This document shows, piece after piece, positions 24,776-33,629 of a stretch of DNA of 64,000 nt; the stretch's first letter is position 1, and the number at the start of each line of letters is the position of its first letter. Below the pieces are notes generated by a model, which was given only the letters and a program-made list of their open reading frames with translations, made no database searches and was not told where the DNA came from. This DNA comes from Clostridia bacterium. GTDB taxonomy: Bacteria; Bacillota; Clostridia; Oscillospirales; Acutalibacteraceae. Position numbers and translations under genes: made by a program. The stretch covers positions 62,001-126,000 of the forward strand of contig JAFQBX010000022.1 of the NCBI GenBank assembly GCA_017399535.1, written 5' to 3'.

Positions 24776-24982
24776 CTATATTTCGAATTCTTCCGGATTA
24801 TGTTCGGTGAGTTTCGGCTTTTTTTGGGGCACTCGTTTCAGCGGGTCGTATTTAAAATGAAAGCATTTGTCATCGGGATTCATAATTCCCTTTTTGGTGC
24901 ATAGAATGGACATGCCGTCGGGAGCCATTCGACCGACAACGCAAATGCGACATTCCTTTTTTATGTCCTTCGACATTTTCAT
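24776..24982 (-). CDS. Small conserved Cys-containing protein, unknown function
   Basis: 68 residues, four Cys in the pattern C-x2-C (CRIC), CTKKG and CFHFKYD, followed by a basic/Pro C-terminus (PLKRVPQKKP). The spacing could hold a metal, but no known zinc fold is evident. I recall similar short proteins in other Ruminococcaceae without a named role. GGCGGTGA precedes the ATG; a 90-bp gap separates it from ylbJ upstream. Confidence 0.75.
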   Translation of the reverse strand: MKMSKDIKKECRICVVGRMAPDGMSILCTKKGIMNPDDKCFHFKYDPLKRVPQKKPKLTEHNPEEFEI

Positions 24983-25072
24983 TACTAAATCACCGCCTTT
25001 TCTACATTATATATCATTCCTTGATAAATTAAAAGCATTTTTTGCAAAAAACTCTTTTCGCGTCCGTGGTGG

Positions 25073-26182
25073 CTATCTTGCATTTGCAATTTTTGCGCTG
25101 AACATGACCACCACCGCCAGCAAAAGCATTGCCGCCGAAGCAGGTGCAGTTACGCTCGAAAAGCTGTCAAAACTCGGTAGTCCCGTTGACAGCACCGCAA
25201 CCGTCTTTTCGGGCAAAAGTGAAACCGCCACCGAGCATAGCCCATACGAAATTGCCGCGTGGGTGATTCGGCTGAGTATGAGTATCCACGGTCGAATGAG
25301 TCCTTTTGACACCGTCATAACCTGCATAATGACCGATATTCCGCCAAAGCCGACCACCGCAGAAATCGCTTTTATTCCGTAGTTTACAGCTACCTTGCAC
25401 CCGACCGTCACCTCTAAAATGAGTGCTAGTATTCTTGCATACTTGATGCTCGCAACAATCCCCGCGAACAGAATGACGCAACCGCATATTTTGAGCATTG
25501 AAACCGACGCGTCTGCCGTAGCGGTGACAAAGGCGTCGGCTATATTATAGTGTGGAGTGCCATCTTTTTTGGTGATGCCGTACGCGGATTTTTGGTCGCC
25601 TGTTTGAGCCCTGTTTTGTGTGCTAAATATTGACGAGTTTGACAGATTTGCATTTGCGAACACTCTTTTTTTGCCAAAGTTCAGTATTATCCGCGAAAAT
25701 AATATCCCGTTTAAAACTGATGCCAAAATGTGAACGATGTATAGCAAATATCCGTATTCTTTGCTGCCGAGCATTCCCATTCCAACGGCGAAAATCAGCA
25801 TCGCAGGAGACGAATTGACGGTGAATGTGAGCATTTTTTCGGCATCCGAGCGCAAAATTTTACCGCTGTCGTACAGCCGTCTTGCGAGAGATGCCCCGAC
25901 AGGATACCCCGAAATAAAGGATAACAAAATCGGCGCCGCTGTCACCTTTGGCAACCCGAAAAGCCACCGTGTAAAAGGCGAAATCGGCTTTGATAGCGTA
26001 TCACTTGCGCCCGATAGAGCGACAAATTCCGCCAGTATCATAAAGGGGAAAAGCGACGGAATTACAACATCCCCGCATACCGAAATGCCGCTGCGTATCC
26101 CTACCGAAATATCCGCACCAAAAATCAAAAAAAGACCGCCAATTACTACCGTGCAAACACCGACAACAATCCGTTTTATCAT
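25073..26182 (-). CDS. ylbJ: YlbJ/SpoVV-type sporulation membrane protein (probable dipicolinate transporter)
   Basis: 369 residues, roughly eight to ten TM helices, with nucleoside-recognition (GATE) domain features: VIPSLFPFMILAEFVALSG and SFISGYPVGASLARRLYDSG near the N-terminus, TVNSSPAMLIFAVGMGMLG in the middle. In B. subtilis YlbJ (SpoVV) moves dipicolinate across the outer forespore membrane. Its presence alongside dpaAB (3.3-4.6 kb) supports that role. Divergent from the sporulation genes yqfC-yqfD. Confidence 0.88.
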   Translation of the reverse strand: MIKRIVVGVCTVVIGGLFLIFGADISVGIRSGISVCGDVVIPSLFPFMILAEFVALSGASDTLSKPISPFTRWLFGLPKVTAAPILLSFISGYPVGASLARRLYDSGKILRSDAEKMLTFTVNSSPAMLIFAVGMGMLGSKEYGYLLYIVHILASVLNGILFSRIILNFGKKRVFANANLSNSSIFSTQNRAQTGDQKSAYGITKKDGTPHYNIADAFVTATADASVSMLKICGCVILFAGIVASIKYARILALILEVTVGCKVAVNYGIKAISAVVGFGGISVIMQVMTVSKGLIRPWILILSRITHAAISYGLCSVAVSLLPEKTVAVLSTGLPSFDSFSSVTAPASAAMLLLAVVVMFSAKIANAR

Positions 26183-26282
26183 AAAAAAATCACCCCTAAA
26201 ATATATGCACTCGCGTATTTTTATAGTCGCCTTGTCATAACATTTGATATACGGATTTAACGAGCTTATTCGGGGTGAGAAA

Positions 26283-26564
26283 ATGTCAAGAAAAAAGGTT
26301 TATAGAGCGGCGGAGCATTTTTCGGACGCACTTGAAATTCTGCCCGGCACCCTTTCATCCTCCTGCGGAATTCAAATGTCGTCCAATCGCGAGGTGCTGA
26401 TTGACGGCTGCCGCGGACTTTTGGAATACGGCGATGAAAAGATAAGGGTGAACGTCGGAAACGGCGTGGTCCAGCTTGTTGGCAGGGGGCTCGAAATCAA
26501 ATCGCTGTCATACAAGGCGGTCGTGATTTCGGGATACATTCTGTCGGTCGAGTTCGAAATGTAG
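26283..26564 (+). CDS. yqfC: Sporulation protein YqfC
   Basis: 93 residues of the YqfC/YabP family (EILPGTLSSSCGIQMSSNREVLIDG, GRGLEIKSLSYKAVVISGYI), mother-cell sporulation proteins of unclear biochemistry. The frame begins upstream at 26244, but I chose the ATG at 26283 because GGGGTGAG lies immediately before it and the family starts with a short basic segment. It is followed 10 bp later by yqfD, the conserved partner. Confidence 0.92.
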   Translation: MSRKKVYRAAEHFSDALEILPGTLSSSCGIQMSSNREVLIDGCRGLLEYGDEKIRVNVGNGVVQLVGRGLEIKSLSYKAVVISGYILSVEFEM

Positions 26565-26574
26565 GGGTGCAAAA

Positions 26575-27750
26575 ATGCTGTTTGTAAAGCTCATTAGAAT
26601 AATTTTCGGCTATGTCAGGATAACTGTTTCAGGAGAGCATCCCGAGCGGTTTTTGAACCTTTGCGCGAATAACGGTATAGCCGTCTGGAATGTAAAACGG
26701 CGTGATGAAATTCTGCTTTGTTCGGTATTTGCACGGGATTACAAGCGGATACGTCGGCTTCGAAAAAGGAGCAGGGTGCGGCTGAAAATAAAGCGTCGTC
26801 GCGGTATTCCTTTTGTCGTCCACCGTTACCGTTACCGAAAGGGAATTGTTTTTGGAGCGTTGATTTTTGTGCTTTTTCTCGGCTTTATGCCAAAGTTTGT
26901 CTGGTCGGTCGAGGTATCCGGAAACGAAAGGGTATCTACCGACGAAATTTTAGGCGTAGCGAATGAAATCGGTATAAAAAACGGCGCAAAAATATCCTCC
27001 CTCGACACCGAAAATCTGCGTCTCGATTTTTTAATCGAAATGCCCGAGCTTTCGTGGTCGGCAATCAATATTGAGGGCAGTCGGGTTACCATCGACGTCC
27101 GTGAGCGGCTGTCAACCGAGCTTGTCGAGGATAAATCGCCCTGCAATTTGGTCGCCACCGCCGACGGTATAATTACAAAGGTATACGTCAAAAAAGGTAG
27201 TGCGGCGGTAAAGGTGGGCGACGCGGTCAGAAAGGGCGACGTGGTAGCTCTCGGTACGGTTGAATACGGCGATTTGAGTACGGTTCTCTGTCACGCAATG
27301 GGCGAAATTTATGCCGAAACAAACCGAAAAATCACCGTCACAGTCCCCCTCACCGAGACCAAGCTTATTCCAACCGGCAGAAGCGAAACAAAGCGTGTTT
27401 TTCAGCTTTTTGGCGTATATTTGCCACTCTATCTCGGCTCGGTAAAGTTCGATTACACAGCCACCGCCGATGAAAAAAGCTTGCAATCGGGGGATACCGT
27501 TCTGCCTCTTTCGATAATCGAAGCCGAATTTCGAGAGGTAAAAAAGACAGCGGTGAAATTGTCCAAGGACGAGGCAAAAAATCGGGCAAAAGCCGAACTT
27601 AAACTCCTCGAAACCGAGCAACTGAACGGGGCGAAAATCAAGGAAAAAAAGATAACCTTTACCGAAAATGAGGATGTGATTGTCCTTATCGCCGACTATG
27701 TTTGCGAAGAAAATATTGCCACCGAAAAGCCGCTTTCGATAATAGAATAA
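26575..27750 (+). CDS. yqfD: Sporulation protein YqfD
   Basis: 391 residues: an N-terminal cytoplasmic region with a very basic stretch (~60-90), one TM helix (~90-110), and a large extracytoplasmic domain including a POTRA-like beginning (VSGNERVSTDEIL). Matches the YqfD family, SigE-dependent in Bacillus and needed for efficient sporulation. The yqfC-yqfD-phoH order is conserved in spore formers. Codon use is ordinary. Confidence 0.92.
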   Translation: MLFVKLIRIIFGYVRITVSGEHPERFLNLCANNGIAVWNVKRRDEILLCSVFARDYKRIRRLRKRSRVRLKIKRRRGIPFVVHRYRYRKGIVFGALIFVLFLGFMPKFVWSVEVSGNERVSTDEILGVANEIGIKNGAKISSLDTENLRLDFLIEMPELSWSAINIEGSRVTIDVRERLSTELVEDKSPCNLVATADGIITKVYVKKGSAAVKVGDAVRKGDVVALGTVEYGDLSTVLCHAMGEIYAETNRKITVTVPLTETKLIPTGRSETKRVFQLFGVYLPLYLGSVKFDYTATADEKSLQSGDTVLPLSIIEAEFREVKKTAVKLSKDEAKNRAKAELKLLETEQLNGAKIKEKKITFTENEDVIVLIADYVCEENIATEKPLSIIE

Positions 27751-27787
27751 AAAGTTGATTTATACGCTTTTAATTGGTGAAAAAGTG

Positions 27788-27796
27788 TGATATAAT
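27788..27796 (+). promoter_or_regulatory. Extended -10 promoter upstream of phoH
   Basis: TGA followed by TATAAT (27791-27796); no good -35. It would separate phoH from the sporulation-specific yqfCD transcript. Confidence 0.55.
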
Positions 27797-27838
27797 AAAT
27801 AAAATGACACCGATTAGGAGTGAAAAAACACGGAAAAG

Positions 27839-28807
27839 ATGATAAATATTGACCGCCTCGATTATGCGGTCAATTTGTTCGGAAGCTTTGACGAAAATAT
27901 AAAAATTCTCGAAAAAGAGCTTGGTGTAAGTATGATTTTGCGTGGCAGCGAGCTCAAAATTTGGGGCGATGAAGAAAAGGTTGCTTATGCGACCTCGGCT
28001 GTGTCGGCGCTGCTCGACCTTGCGGCAAAGGGCGAAACCCTCAATGAACAGAATATCCGTTACGCAATCTCGCTTTCGGAGGAGGGAAACGCCGATAAAC
28101 TGAGTAAACTCGGCGGCGACTGTATCTGCATCACCGCAAAGGGCAAACCCATTAAGCCAAAAACGCTCGGTCAGCAGAAATATGTCGAATCAATACGAAA
28201 AAATACCATCGTCATCTCGATTGGCCCTGCCGGAACGGGAAAGACATATCTTGCCGTTGCCGAAGCTGTTGCCGCCTTCCGTGAGCATAGGGTAAACCGA
28301 ATTATCATTACCCGACCTGCCGTTGAAGCGGGCGAAAAGCTCGGCTTTTTGCCCGGCGATTTGCAGCAAAAGGTTGACCCCTATCTCCGTCCGATTTACG
28401 ATGCGCTCTTTGATATGCTCGGACCGGAGAGCTTCCAGCGCTACCAGGAAAGGGGCAATATCGAGGTTGCGCCGCTTGCGTATATGCGAGGCAGAACGCT
28501 TGACGACAGCTTCATAATCCTCGACGAAGCGCAGAATACCACTCCCGAACAGATGAAGATGTTTCTCACTCGACTCGGCTTTAATTCAAAAATGGTGGTC
28601 ACCGGTGACATCACCCAAATCGACCTCCCCGATGCCAAAAAGTCGGGACTCCTCGAAGCGTCAAAGGTGCTAAAAGGGGTTGACGACATCGAGATTATCA
28701 AATTCACGCAAAAGGATATTGTCCGTCATCAGCTTGTTCAGCGCATCGTAAAGGCGTACGAAAAATATGACGAGCAAAAAAGGAGCAAGCGCCATGCCAA
28801 AGGTTAA
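27839..28807 (+). CDS. phoH: PhoH family ATPase
   Basis: 322 residues. Walker A GPAGTGKTYLAVAEAVAA (~126), Walker B FIILDEAQNTTPEQMKMFLTRLG, and a helical N-terminus (KH-like, ~20-90). PhoH is a predicted RNA-linked P-loop ATPase/helicase that is nearly always next to ybeY. The ATG at 27839 follows GGAAAAG; an AGGAG slightly further upstream is too distant. It overlaps ybeY by 14 bp. Confidence 0.95.
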   Translation: MINIDRLDYAVNLFGSFDENIKILEKELGVSMILRGSELKIWGDEEKVAYATSAVSALLDLAAKGETLNEQNIRYAISLSEEGNADKLSKLGGDCICITAKGKPIKPKTLGQQKYVESIRKNTIVISIGPAGTGKTYLAVAEAVAAFREHRVNRIIITRPAVEAGEKLGFLPGDLQQKVDPYLRPIYDALFDMLGPESFQRYQERGNIEVAPLAYMRGRTLDDSFIILDEAQNTTPEQMKMFLTRLGFNSKMVVTGDITQIDLPDAKKSGLLEASKVLKGVDDIEIIKFTQKDIVRHQLVQRIVKAYEKYDEQKRSKRHAKG

Positions 28808-29270
28808 GGTAACCATTCAGAATCAGCAACGAGCGGTAAAATTGCCAGGCGGAATGAGGACTCTTATTCGCCGTTCCTGTGCCGAGGTGCTTAAAAATCA
28901 GCGTTTTGAAAATGATGCGGAGGTCATTGTCACCCTCGTTGACGACGATCGCATTCACGAGCTTAATGCCGAATTCAGAAACGTTGACAGGGCAACCGAC
29001 GTTTTATCCTTTCCGCTTGGCGAGGACGGGGTTTACGACCTCGACCCCGAAACCAACGCGTTACAGCTTGGCGACATCGTAATTTCGGTTGAACACGCTC
29101 TTGCCCAGTCGGTCGAATACGGTCATTCCTTCGACCGCGAAATTTCCTATCTCACGGTTCATTCTATGCTGCATTTGCTCGGCTTCGACCACGTAAACGG
29201 CGGCGACGAGGAGCGACTTATGCGAAACACCGAAAAGGAAATTATGTCAGCCCTCGGAATTCAAAGATAA
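28794..29270 (+). CDS. ybeY: Endoribonuclease YbeY (16S rRNA maturation)
   Basis: 158 residues of the UPF0054 family: zinc ligands in HSMLHLLGFDHVNGGDEE (H-x3-H-x5-H). It acts in 16S rRNA 3' processing and ribosome quality control. The ATG at 28794 has AAAGGAGC at proper spacing; the upstream in-frame ATG at 28767 lacks one. It overlaps phoH. The usual following genes dgkA and cdd are absent; era follows after a terminator. Confidence 0.95.
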   Translation: MPKVKVTIQNQQRAVKLPGGMRTLIRRSCAEVLKNQRFENDAEVIVTLVDDDRIHELNAEFRNVDRATDVLSFPLGEDGVYDLDPETNALQLGDIVISVEHALAQSVEYGHSFDREISYLTVHSMLHLLGFDHVNGGDEERLMRNTEKEIMSALGIQR

Positions 29271-29280
29271 TTTTTAATAT

Positions 29281-29312
29281 AATCCGTTACGTCTTGCCGT
29301 AGCGGATTTTTT
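29281..29312 (+). terminator. Terminator of the phoH-ybeY unit
   Basis: 11-bp stem (29281-29291 / 29298-29308) with one G-U pair, 6-nt loop and T6. Confidence 0.8.
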
Positions 29313-29322
29313 ATTGTATAAT
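29294..29322 (+). promoter_or_regulatory. Promoter of era
   Basis: TTGCCG (29294-29299), 17-nt spacer, TATAAT (29317-29322); it overlaps the preceding terminator's 3' arm. Confidence 0.55.
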
Positions 29323-29356
29323 TGAGGTATATGAAAAAACGAACGGAGAAAATTCA

Positions 29357-30271
29357 ATGAGCGAAATGACAAAGGGCGCATTCGTCGCCATAGTAGGAAA
29401 GCCGAACGTCGGCAAATCCTCGATTATGAATAGAATTCTTGGCCAAAAGGTAGCAATCGTTTCGGATAAGCCGCAAACGACACGAAATCGAATCATGGGA
29501 GTCCTCACCGAAAAGGAAACGCAGATAGTTTTTATCGACACACCGGGACTGCATAAGCCGCGAAACGTGCTCGGTCAGTCGATGGTAAAGGCGATTGAGG
29601 ACTCGGTAGGCGACGTTGACCTTGCTATGCTCGTAGTTGATGTCGCCGAGTTTAAAGGCGAACCGTCAAAGGCGGATATGTCACTCATTGAGCGGTTTAA
29701 AAAGCAACGAATCCCTGCCATTTTGGTCATAAATAAAATTGATTTGCTGAATGATAAGGAAAAGTTACTTAACGTGACCTCGGTTTATACCGGTGAATTT
29801 GATTTTGCGGCGGTAATTTATTCCTCGGCACGTGACGGCTACGGCTGTGACACGATCCTCGCCGAGATAAAGAAATTTGCCGTCGAGGGACCGCATTTCT
29901 TTGACGACGATATGCTCACCGACCAAACCGAGCGTTCACTTGCCGCCGAAATCATCCGCGAAAAGCTTCTTCGTAGCTTGGATAAAGAAGTGCCGCATGG
30001 AATAGCCGTCGTTATCGAAAAATTCAAGGATAGAAAAACGAGCGCAGGTGAGGACATCGTTGACATTGACGCGGTGATTTACTGCGAATCGGAATCGCAC
30101 AAGGGAATCGTAATCGGAAAGGGTGGCGCAATGCTCAAAAAGGTGTCGTCACGAGCCCGTCACGATATGGAAACCTTCTTTGAATGCAAGGTCAACCTTT
30201 CCTGCTGGGTAAAGGTAAAGGAGGATTGGCGAAATCGCCAGTCGCTCATTCACAATTTTGAATTAGACTGA
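29357..30271 (+). CDS. era: GTPase Era
   Basis: 304 residues. G1 GKPNVGKSSIMN, G3 DTPGLHKP, G4 NKIDLL, and the C-terminal KH domain with IGKGGAMLKKVSSRARHDME. Era binds the 3' end of 16S rRNA and helps 30S assembly, consistent with ybeY just upstream. The GGAGAA Shine-Dalgarno supports the start. Confidence 0.97.
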   Translation: MSEMTKGAFVAIVGKPNVGKSSIMNRILGQKVAIVSDKPQTTRNRIMGVLTEKETQIVFIDTPGLHKPRNVLGQSMVKAIEDSVGDVDLAMLVVDVAEFKGEPSKADMSLIERFKKQRIPAILVINKIDLLNDKEKLLNVTSVYTGEFDFAAVIYSSARDGYGCDTILAEIKKFAVEGPHFFDDDMLTDQTERSLAAEIIREKLLRSLDKEVPHGIAVVIEKFKDRKTSAGEDIVDIDAVIYCESESHKGIVIGKGGAMLKKVSSRARHDMETFFECKVNLSCWVKVKEDWRNRQSLIHNFELD

Positions 30272-30336
30272 TTTTTCCATTCATATTAGCTACCGTTTTT
30301 TCGCAAAATAAGGGTGAAAAACTTATTTACGGGGCG

Positions 30337-30486
30337 ATGAAAATGACGGTTGATTCAGCGTGGGAAAATTTCAAAAAAAGCGGCAGTGTTGCCGACTATT
30401 TAATGTATAAAAAGGTCGAAAGTGAGGAGGCGGAAGAAACTGAAAATCAATCTTGCAGGACTTGTAATCAAGGATACGGCGATTAA
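30337..30486 (+). CDS. yqzL: YqzL-like small protein between era and recO
   Basis: 49 residues. The core SAWENFKKSGSVADYLMYK matches the short YqzL pattern (W-x-x-F-x-x-[ST]G-x-x-x-x-YL-x-x-K), and YqzL is encoded at the same place, between era and recO, in Bacillus. Its GGGG-containing Shine-Dalgarno sits right before the ATG; an alternative ATG lies 2 codons in. The gene overlaps recO by ~65 bp in another frame, which suggests coupling. Function unknown. Confidence 0.75.
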   Translation: MKMTVDSAWENFKKSGSVADYLMYKKVESEEAEETENQSCRTCNQGYGD

Positions 30487-31180
30487 AGGGGACGACCGTC
30501 TTATTACCTTGCTGACCGCCGACCACGGCGTAATCCGTGCCTTTGTGAAAAGGGCGCGTCGGCTAAAAGGGACAAGCGCGGCGGCAACTCAGTTGCTCGG
30601 ATATTCTCAGTTTAGCTTGTTTCGTAATCGCGATACATATACGGTCGACGAGGCGGAGGCACTCGACATATTTTTCGAGCTGAGAAACGATATTGAGCGG
30701 CTGTCATTGGCGCAATATTTTTGCGAAATTTGTTCAGTACTCGGCACCGAGGGAAGCTCGGCCGCCGATGAGCTGCGACTGACGCTTAATTGCCTTCACA
30801 TGCTTGCTCGAAACAGCACCCTGCCGCCAATAATGATAAAGGCGATTTTTGAAATGCGAATGGCGGCAATAAGCGGCTTTATGCCCGAACTTCACGGCTG
30901 TTTGCGGTGCGAAGATACCGAAGGCGAAATGTTTTTTAACCTTAACGAAGGGGTGATTTTTTGTGGCAAATGCGCTCAAAATGGATGTAAGCCCCTTCCA
31001 AAAGGGGTGCTTGCGGCTCTGCGACACATTTGCTCCTGTCCGCTCGAAAGGGCGTTTAGCTTTTCGCTTTCCGACGAGGGACTGCGCATTCTCAGCGAAA
31101 TAACCGAGCAGTATCTTATGGCGCAGGTCGACCACGATTTCACGGCGTTAGCGTTTTATAAATCACTTTTTGAATTATGA
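30422..31180 (+). CDS. recO: DNA repair protein RecO
   Basis: 252 residues at the longest. N-terminal OB-fold (LAGLVIKDTAIKGDDRLITLL, AFVKRARRLKG) and a zinc-type region with GCLRC...CGKC. RecO loads RecA in the RecFOR gap-repair pathway. The start is uncertain: GTG at 30422 has AAAGG 6 nt upstream, but a stronger GAGGAGG (30424-30430) points to the non-standard CTG at 30440, which would give the family-like start KINLAGLVI. Followed closely by mutS2. Confidence 0.9.
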   Translation: MRRRKKLKINLAGLVIKDTAIKGDDRLITLLTADHGVIRAFVKRARRLKGTSAAATQLLGYSQFSLFRNRDTYTVDEAEALDIFFELRNDIERLSLAQYFCEICSVLGTEGSSAADELRLTLNCLHMLARNSTLPPIMIKAIFEMRMAAISGFMPELHGCLRCEDTEGEMFFNLNEGVIFCGKCAQNGCKPLPKGVLAALRHICSCPLERAFSFSLSDEGLRILSEITEQYLMAQVDHDFTALAFYKSLFEL

Positions 31181-31191
31181 GGAGTACATAA

Positions 31192-33558
31192 ATGTACGAT
31201 ATTTTGAAACATTCGAGGGTATTGGAGCTTGATAAAATACTCGAAATGCTCGCCGAAAAGACGAGCTGTGAGGACGCGGCAACCCTTGCCCGAAGCATAG
31301 TTCCGTCCACCGATATTTTTGAGGTGAATCGGCTTATCAATATGACTGACGAGGCGTATATCCTCACCGAAAGATATGCTTCACCCTCGTTTTATTCGCT
31401 CAAAAATGTAAAGGGTGCGGTCACCAGAGCGGCGGCAGGTGCATCACTTTCTGCGGGTGAGCTTCTCGACATAGCCGAGGGACTGCGCACCTATCGCAGC
31501 TTAAAGGATTGGTTCGGTCGCAGTGAGCAGTCGTCGCCGAGTTTAAACCATCTTTTTGACGGCTTGACGGCAAATCGCTTTTTGGAGGATAGGATTTTTA
31601 CCTCGATAATCAGTCCCGACGAAATCAGCGACCACGCCTCAACCGCTCTTGCCGACATTCGCCGCAAAAAACGCGCTATGGAAGCATCTGTGCGCGAAAA
31701 GCTCGAAAAAATTATACGCTCGTCCACCTATCAGAAATACTTGCAGGAGGCGGTTATCACCATGCGCTCGGGACGCTTTGTCGTACCGGTAAAGAGCGAG
31801 TGCCGTTCATCCGTGCCGGGACTGGTCCACGATACCTCGTCAACGGGTGCGACCGTTTTTATCGAGCCGAGCTCGGTGGTGGAGGCAAATAACGATATAA
31901 AGGTGCTTATCTCAAAGGAGGAGGCCGAAATTGACCGCATTTTAGCCGAAATTTCGGCTATTGCAGGAGGATTTGCTGACTCGATTTGCGTCAGCTACGA
32001 CCTCGCCGTCGAGATAAATCTAGTCTTTGCAAAGGCGAGTCTTGCTTACTCGATGAAGGCGGTAAAACCGATAATTTCAAATGACGGCTCGACCATGTTG
32101 CATAGGGCTCGACACCCGCTTATTGATAAAAACAAGGTGGTGCCGATCGATATCGAAATCGGCAATTCCTTTGACACGCTGGTGGTCACGGGTCCTAATA
32201 CGGGAGGCAAAACCGTCACGCTTAAAACCCTCGGTCTGCTTACCCTGATGACAATGTGCGGACTGATGATTCCCGTATCGGAGGAAAGTCGAATTTCGAT
32301 TTTTGACAGGGTTATGGCGGATATCGGCGACGAGCAGTCGATTGAGCAGTCGCTTTCCACCTTTTCGTCGCACATGGTCAATATTATTGAAATTCTGTCC
32401 GATGCCGACGAGCGAACACTCGTTTTGCTCGACGAGCTTGGCGCAGGAACCGACCCGATTGAGGGTGCTGCACTTGCCATGGCGATTATTGAACGTCTGC
32501 GTGAAAAGGGCTGTCGCGTTGCCGCAACAACCCATTATTCCGAGCTCAAATCTTATGCGATTGATACGTCGGGGGTGGAAAATGCCTCCTGTGAATTTGA
32601 CGTGCAGTCGCTTCGACCGACCTATCGATTGATGATTGGCGTACCCGGACGGTCAAACGCATTTGCCATCTCCGAGCGACTTGGTCTGCCGTCCGAAATC
32701 GTAGCGCGTGCCGATGCGCTTATTGCCGATAACGATGCGCGACTTGAAAGTGTTGTTCGCTCTCTCGAAGAAGCAAAACATTCGGTTGATTTGGAGCGAG
32801 CCGAGGCGCAAAAGCTCCGCCAAATGCTTGACGAGGCGGAAAAGAAGGCGGCGGATACCGTTTCTGACGCCGAGGAAAAGAGCAAAAAAATCATCGAAAA
32901 GGCGAATTCGATCGCTGAAAATATCATCGAAAAGGCAACCAGAGGAGCCAACGCGATGATTGACGAAATCGACCGTATTCGCAAGGAAAAATCCCGCGAT
33001 AACGACGACCGCGCAAGAAGGGCTCGTGCCGCAATGAAAAAGGGCGCGGCTTCATTTGAAAAGGGCGAAATCGAACGCGAAAAAACCGATTACAAGCTTC
33101 CCCGACCGCTTAAAATCGGGGACCGAGTGCGACTTGCCGACGTTGACAAGGAGGGCGACGTTCTCACCCTGCCCGACGGCGACGGAAACCTCTTTGTCCA
33201 GGCGGGTATAATTCGTACAAAGGTGAATATTTCCAATCTCCGCCTTATCGAAAATGCTGCTAAAAAGGCCGACAAATCGCTTGGCAGACGTACCCTTTCA
33301 CGCTCAAAGGAACCGGTCAAAACCGAGCTTGATTTACGTGGAATGACGGCCGACGAAGCCATAATGGAGCTCGAACGATTTGTCGATTCGGCGGTACTAT
33401 CGGGCATAAACGTCGTGACGGTAATTCACGGAAAGGGAACAGGCGTTTTGAGACGTGCGGTTGCCGAAAGCTTAAAAGCGAATAGAAACGTACGCACCTA
33501 CCGACTAGGCGTATTCGGCGAGGGTGAGGACGGCGTTACAATAGCTGAGTTGAAATAA
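31192..33558 (+). CDS. mutS2: Endonuclease MutS2
   Basis: 788 residues: core and clamp domains (1-300), ABC-type ATPase with Walker A TGPNTGGKTVTLKT (~330), Walker B LVLLDELGAGTDPIEGAAL, a Lys/Glu-rich coiled coil (~520-620) and a C-terminal Smr nuclease domain (LDLRGMTADEAIMEL, HGKGTGVLRR). MutS2 suppresses homologous recombination and, in Bacillus, splits collided ribosomes. ATGAGGAG at its 5' end; 11 bp after recO, probably co-transcribed. Confidence 0.97.
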   Translation: MYDILKHSRVLELDKILEMLAEKTSCEDAATLARSIVPSTDIFEVNRLINMTDEAYILTERYASPSFYSLKNVKGAVTRAAAGASLSAGELLDIAEGLRTYRSLKDWFGRSEQSSPSLNHLFDGLTANRFLEDRIFTSIISPDEISDHASTALADIRRKKRAMEASVREKLEKIIRSSTYQKYLQEAVITMRSGRFVVPVKSECRSSVPGLVHDTSSTGATVFIEPSSVVEANNDIKVLISKEEAEIDRILAEISAIAGGFADSICVSYDLAVEINLVFAKASLAYSMKAVKPIISNDGSTMLHRARHPLIDKNKVVPIDIEIGNSFDTLVVTGPNTGGKTVTLKTLGLLTLMTMCGLMIPVSEESRISIFDRVMADIGDEQSIEQSLSTFSSHMVNIIEILSDADERTLVLLDELGAGTDPIEGAALAMAIIERLREKGCRVAATTHYSELKSYAIDTSGVENASCEFDVQSLRPTYRLMIGVPGRSNAFAISERLGLPSEIVARADALIADNDARLESVVRSLEEAKHSVDLERAEAQKLRQMLDEAEKKAADTVSDAEEKSKKIIEKANSIAENIIEKATRGANAMIDEIDRIRKEKSRDNDDRARRARAAMKKGAASFEKGEIEREKTDYKLPRPLKIGDRVRLADVDKEGDVLTLPDGDGNLFVQAGIIRTKVNISNLRLIENAAKKADKSLGRRTLSRSKEPVKTELDLRGMTADEAIMELERFVDSAVLSGINVVTVIHGKGTGVLRRAVAESLKANRNVRTYRLGVFGEGEDGVTIAELK

Positions 33559-33569
33559 GACAAAAAAAT

Positions 33570-33610
33570 AACCGTGACATTTCTGAAACGGAAATGTCAC
33601 GGTTAAAATT
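33570..33610. terminator. Bidirectional terminator after mutS2
   Basis: 14-bp perfect stem (33570-33583 / 33591-33604), 7-nt loop, A and T tracts on either side. Confidence 0.88.
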
Positions 33611-33629
33611 TTTTTCAAAAATCGGAAAA

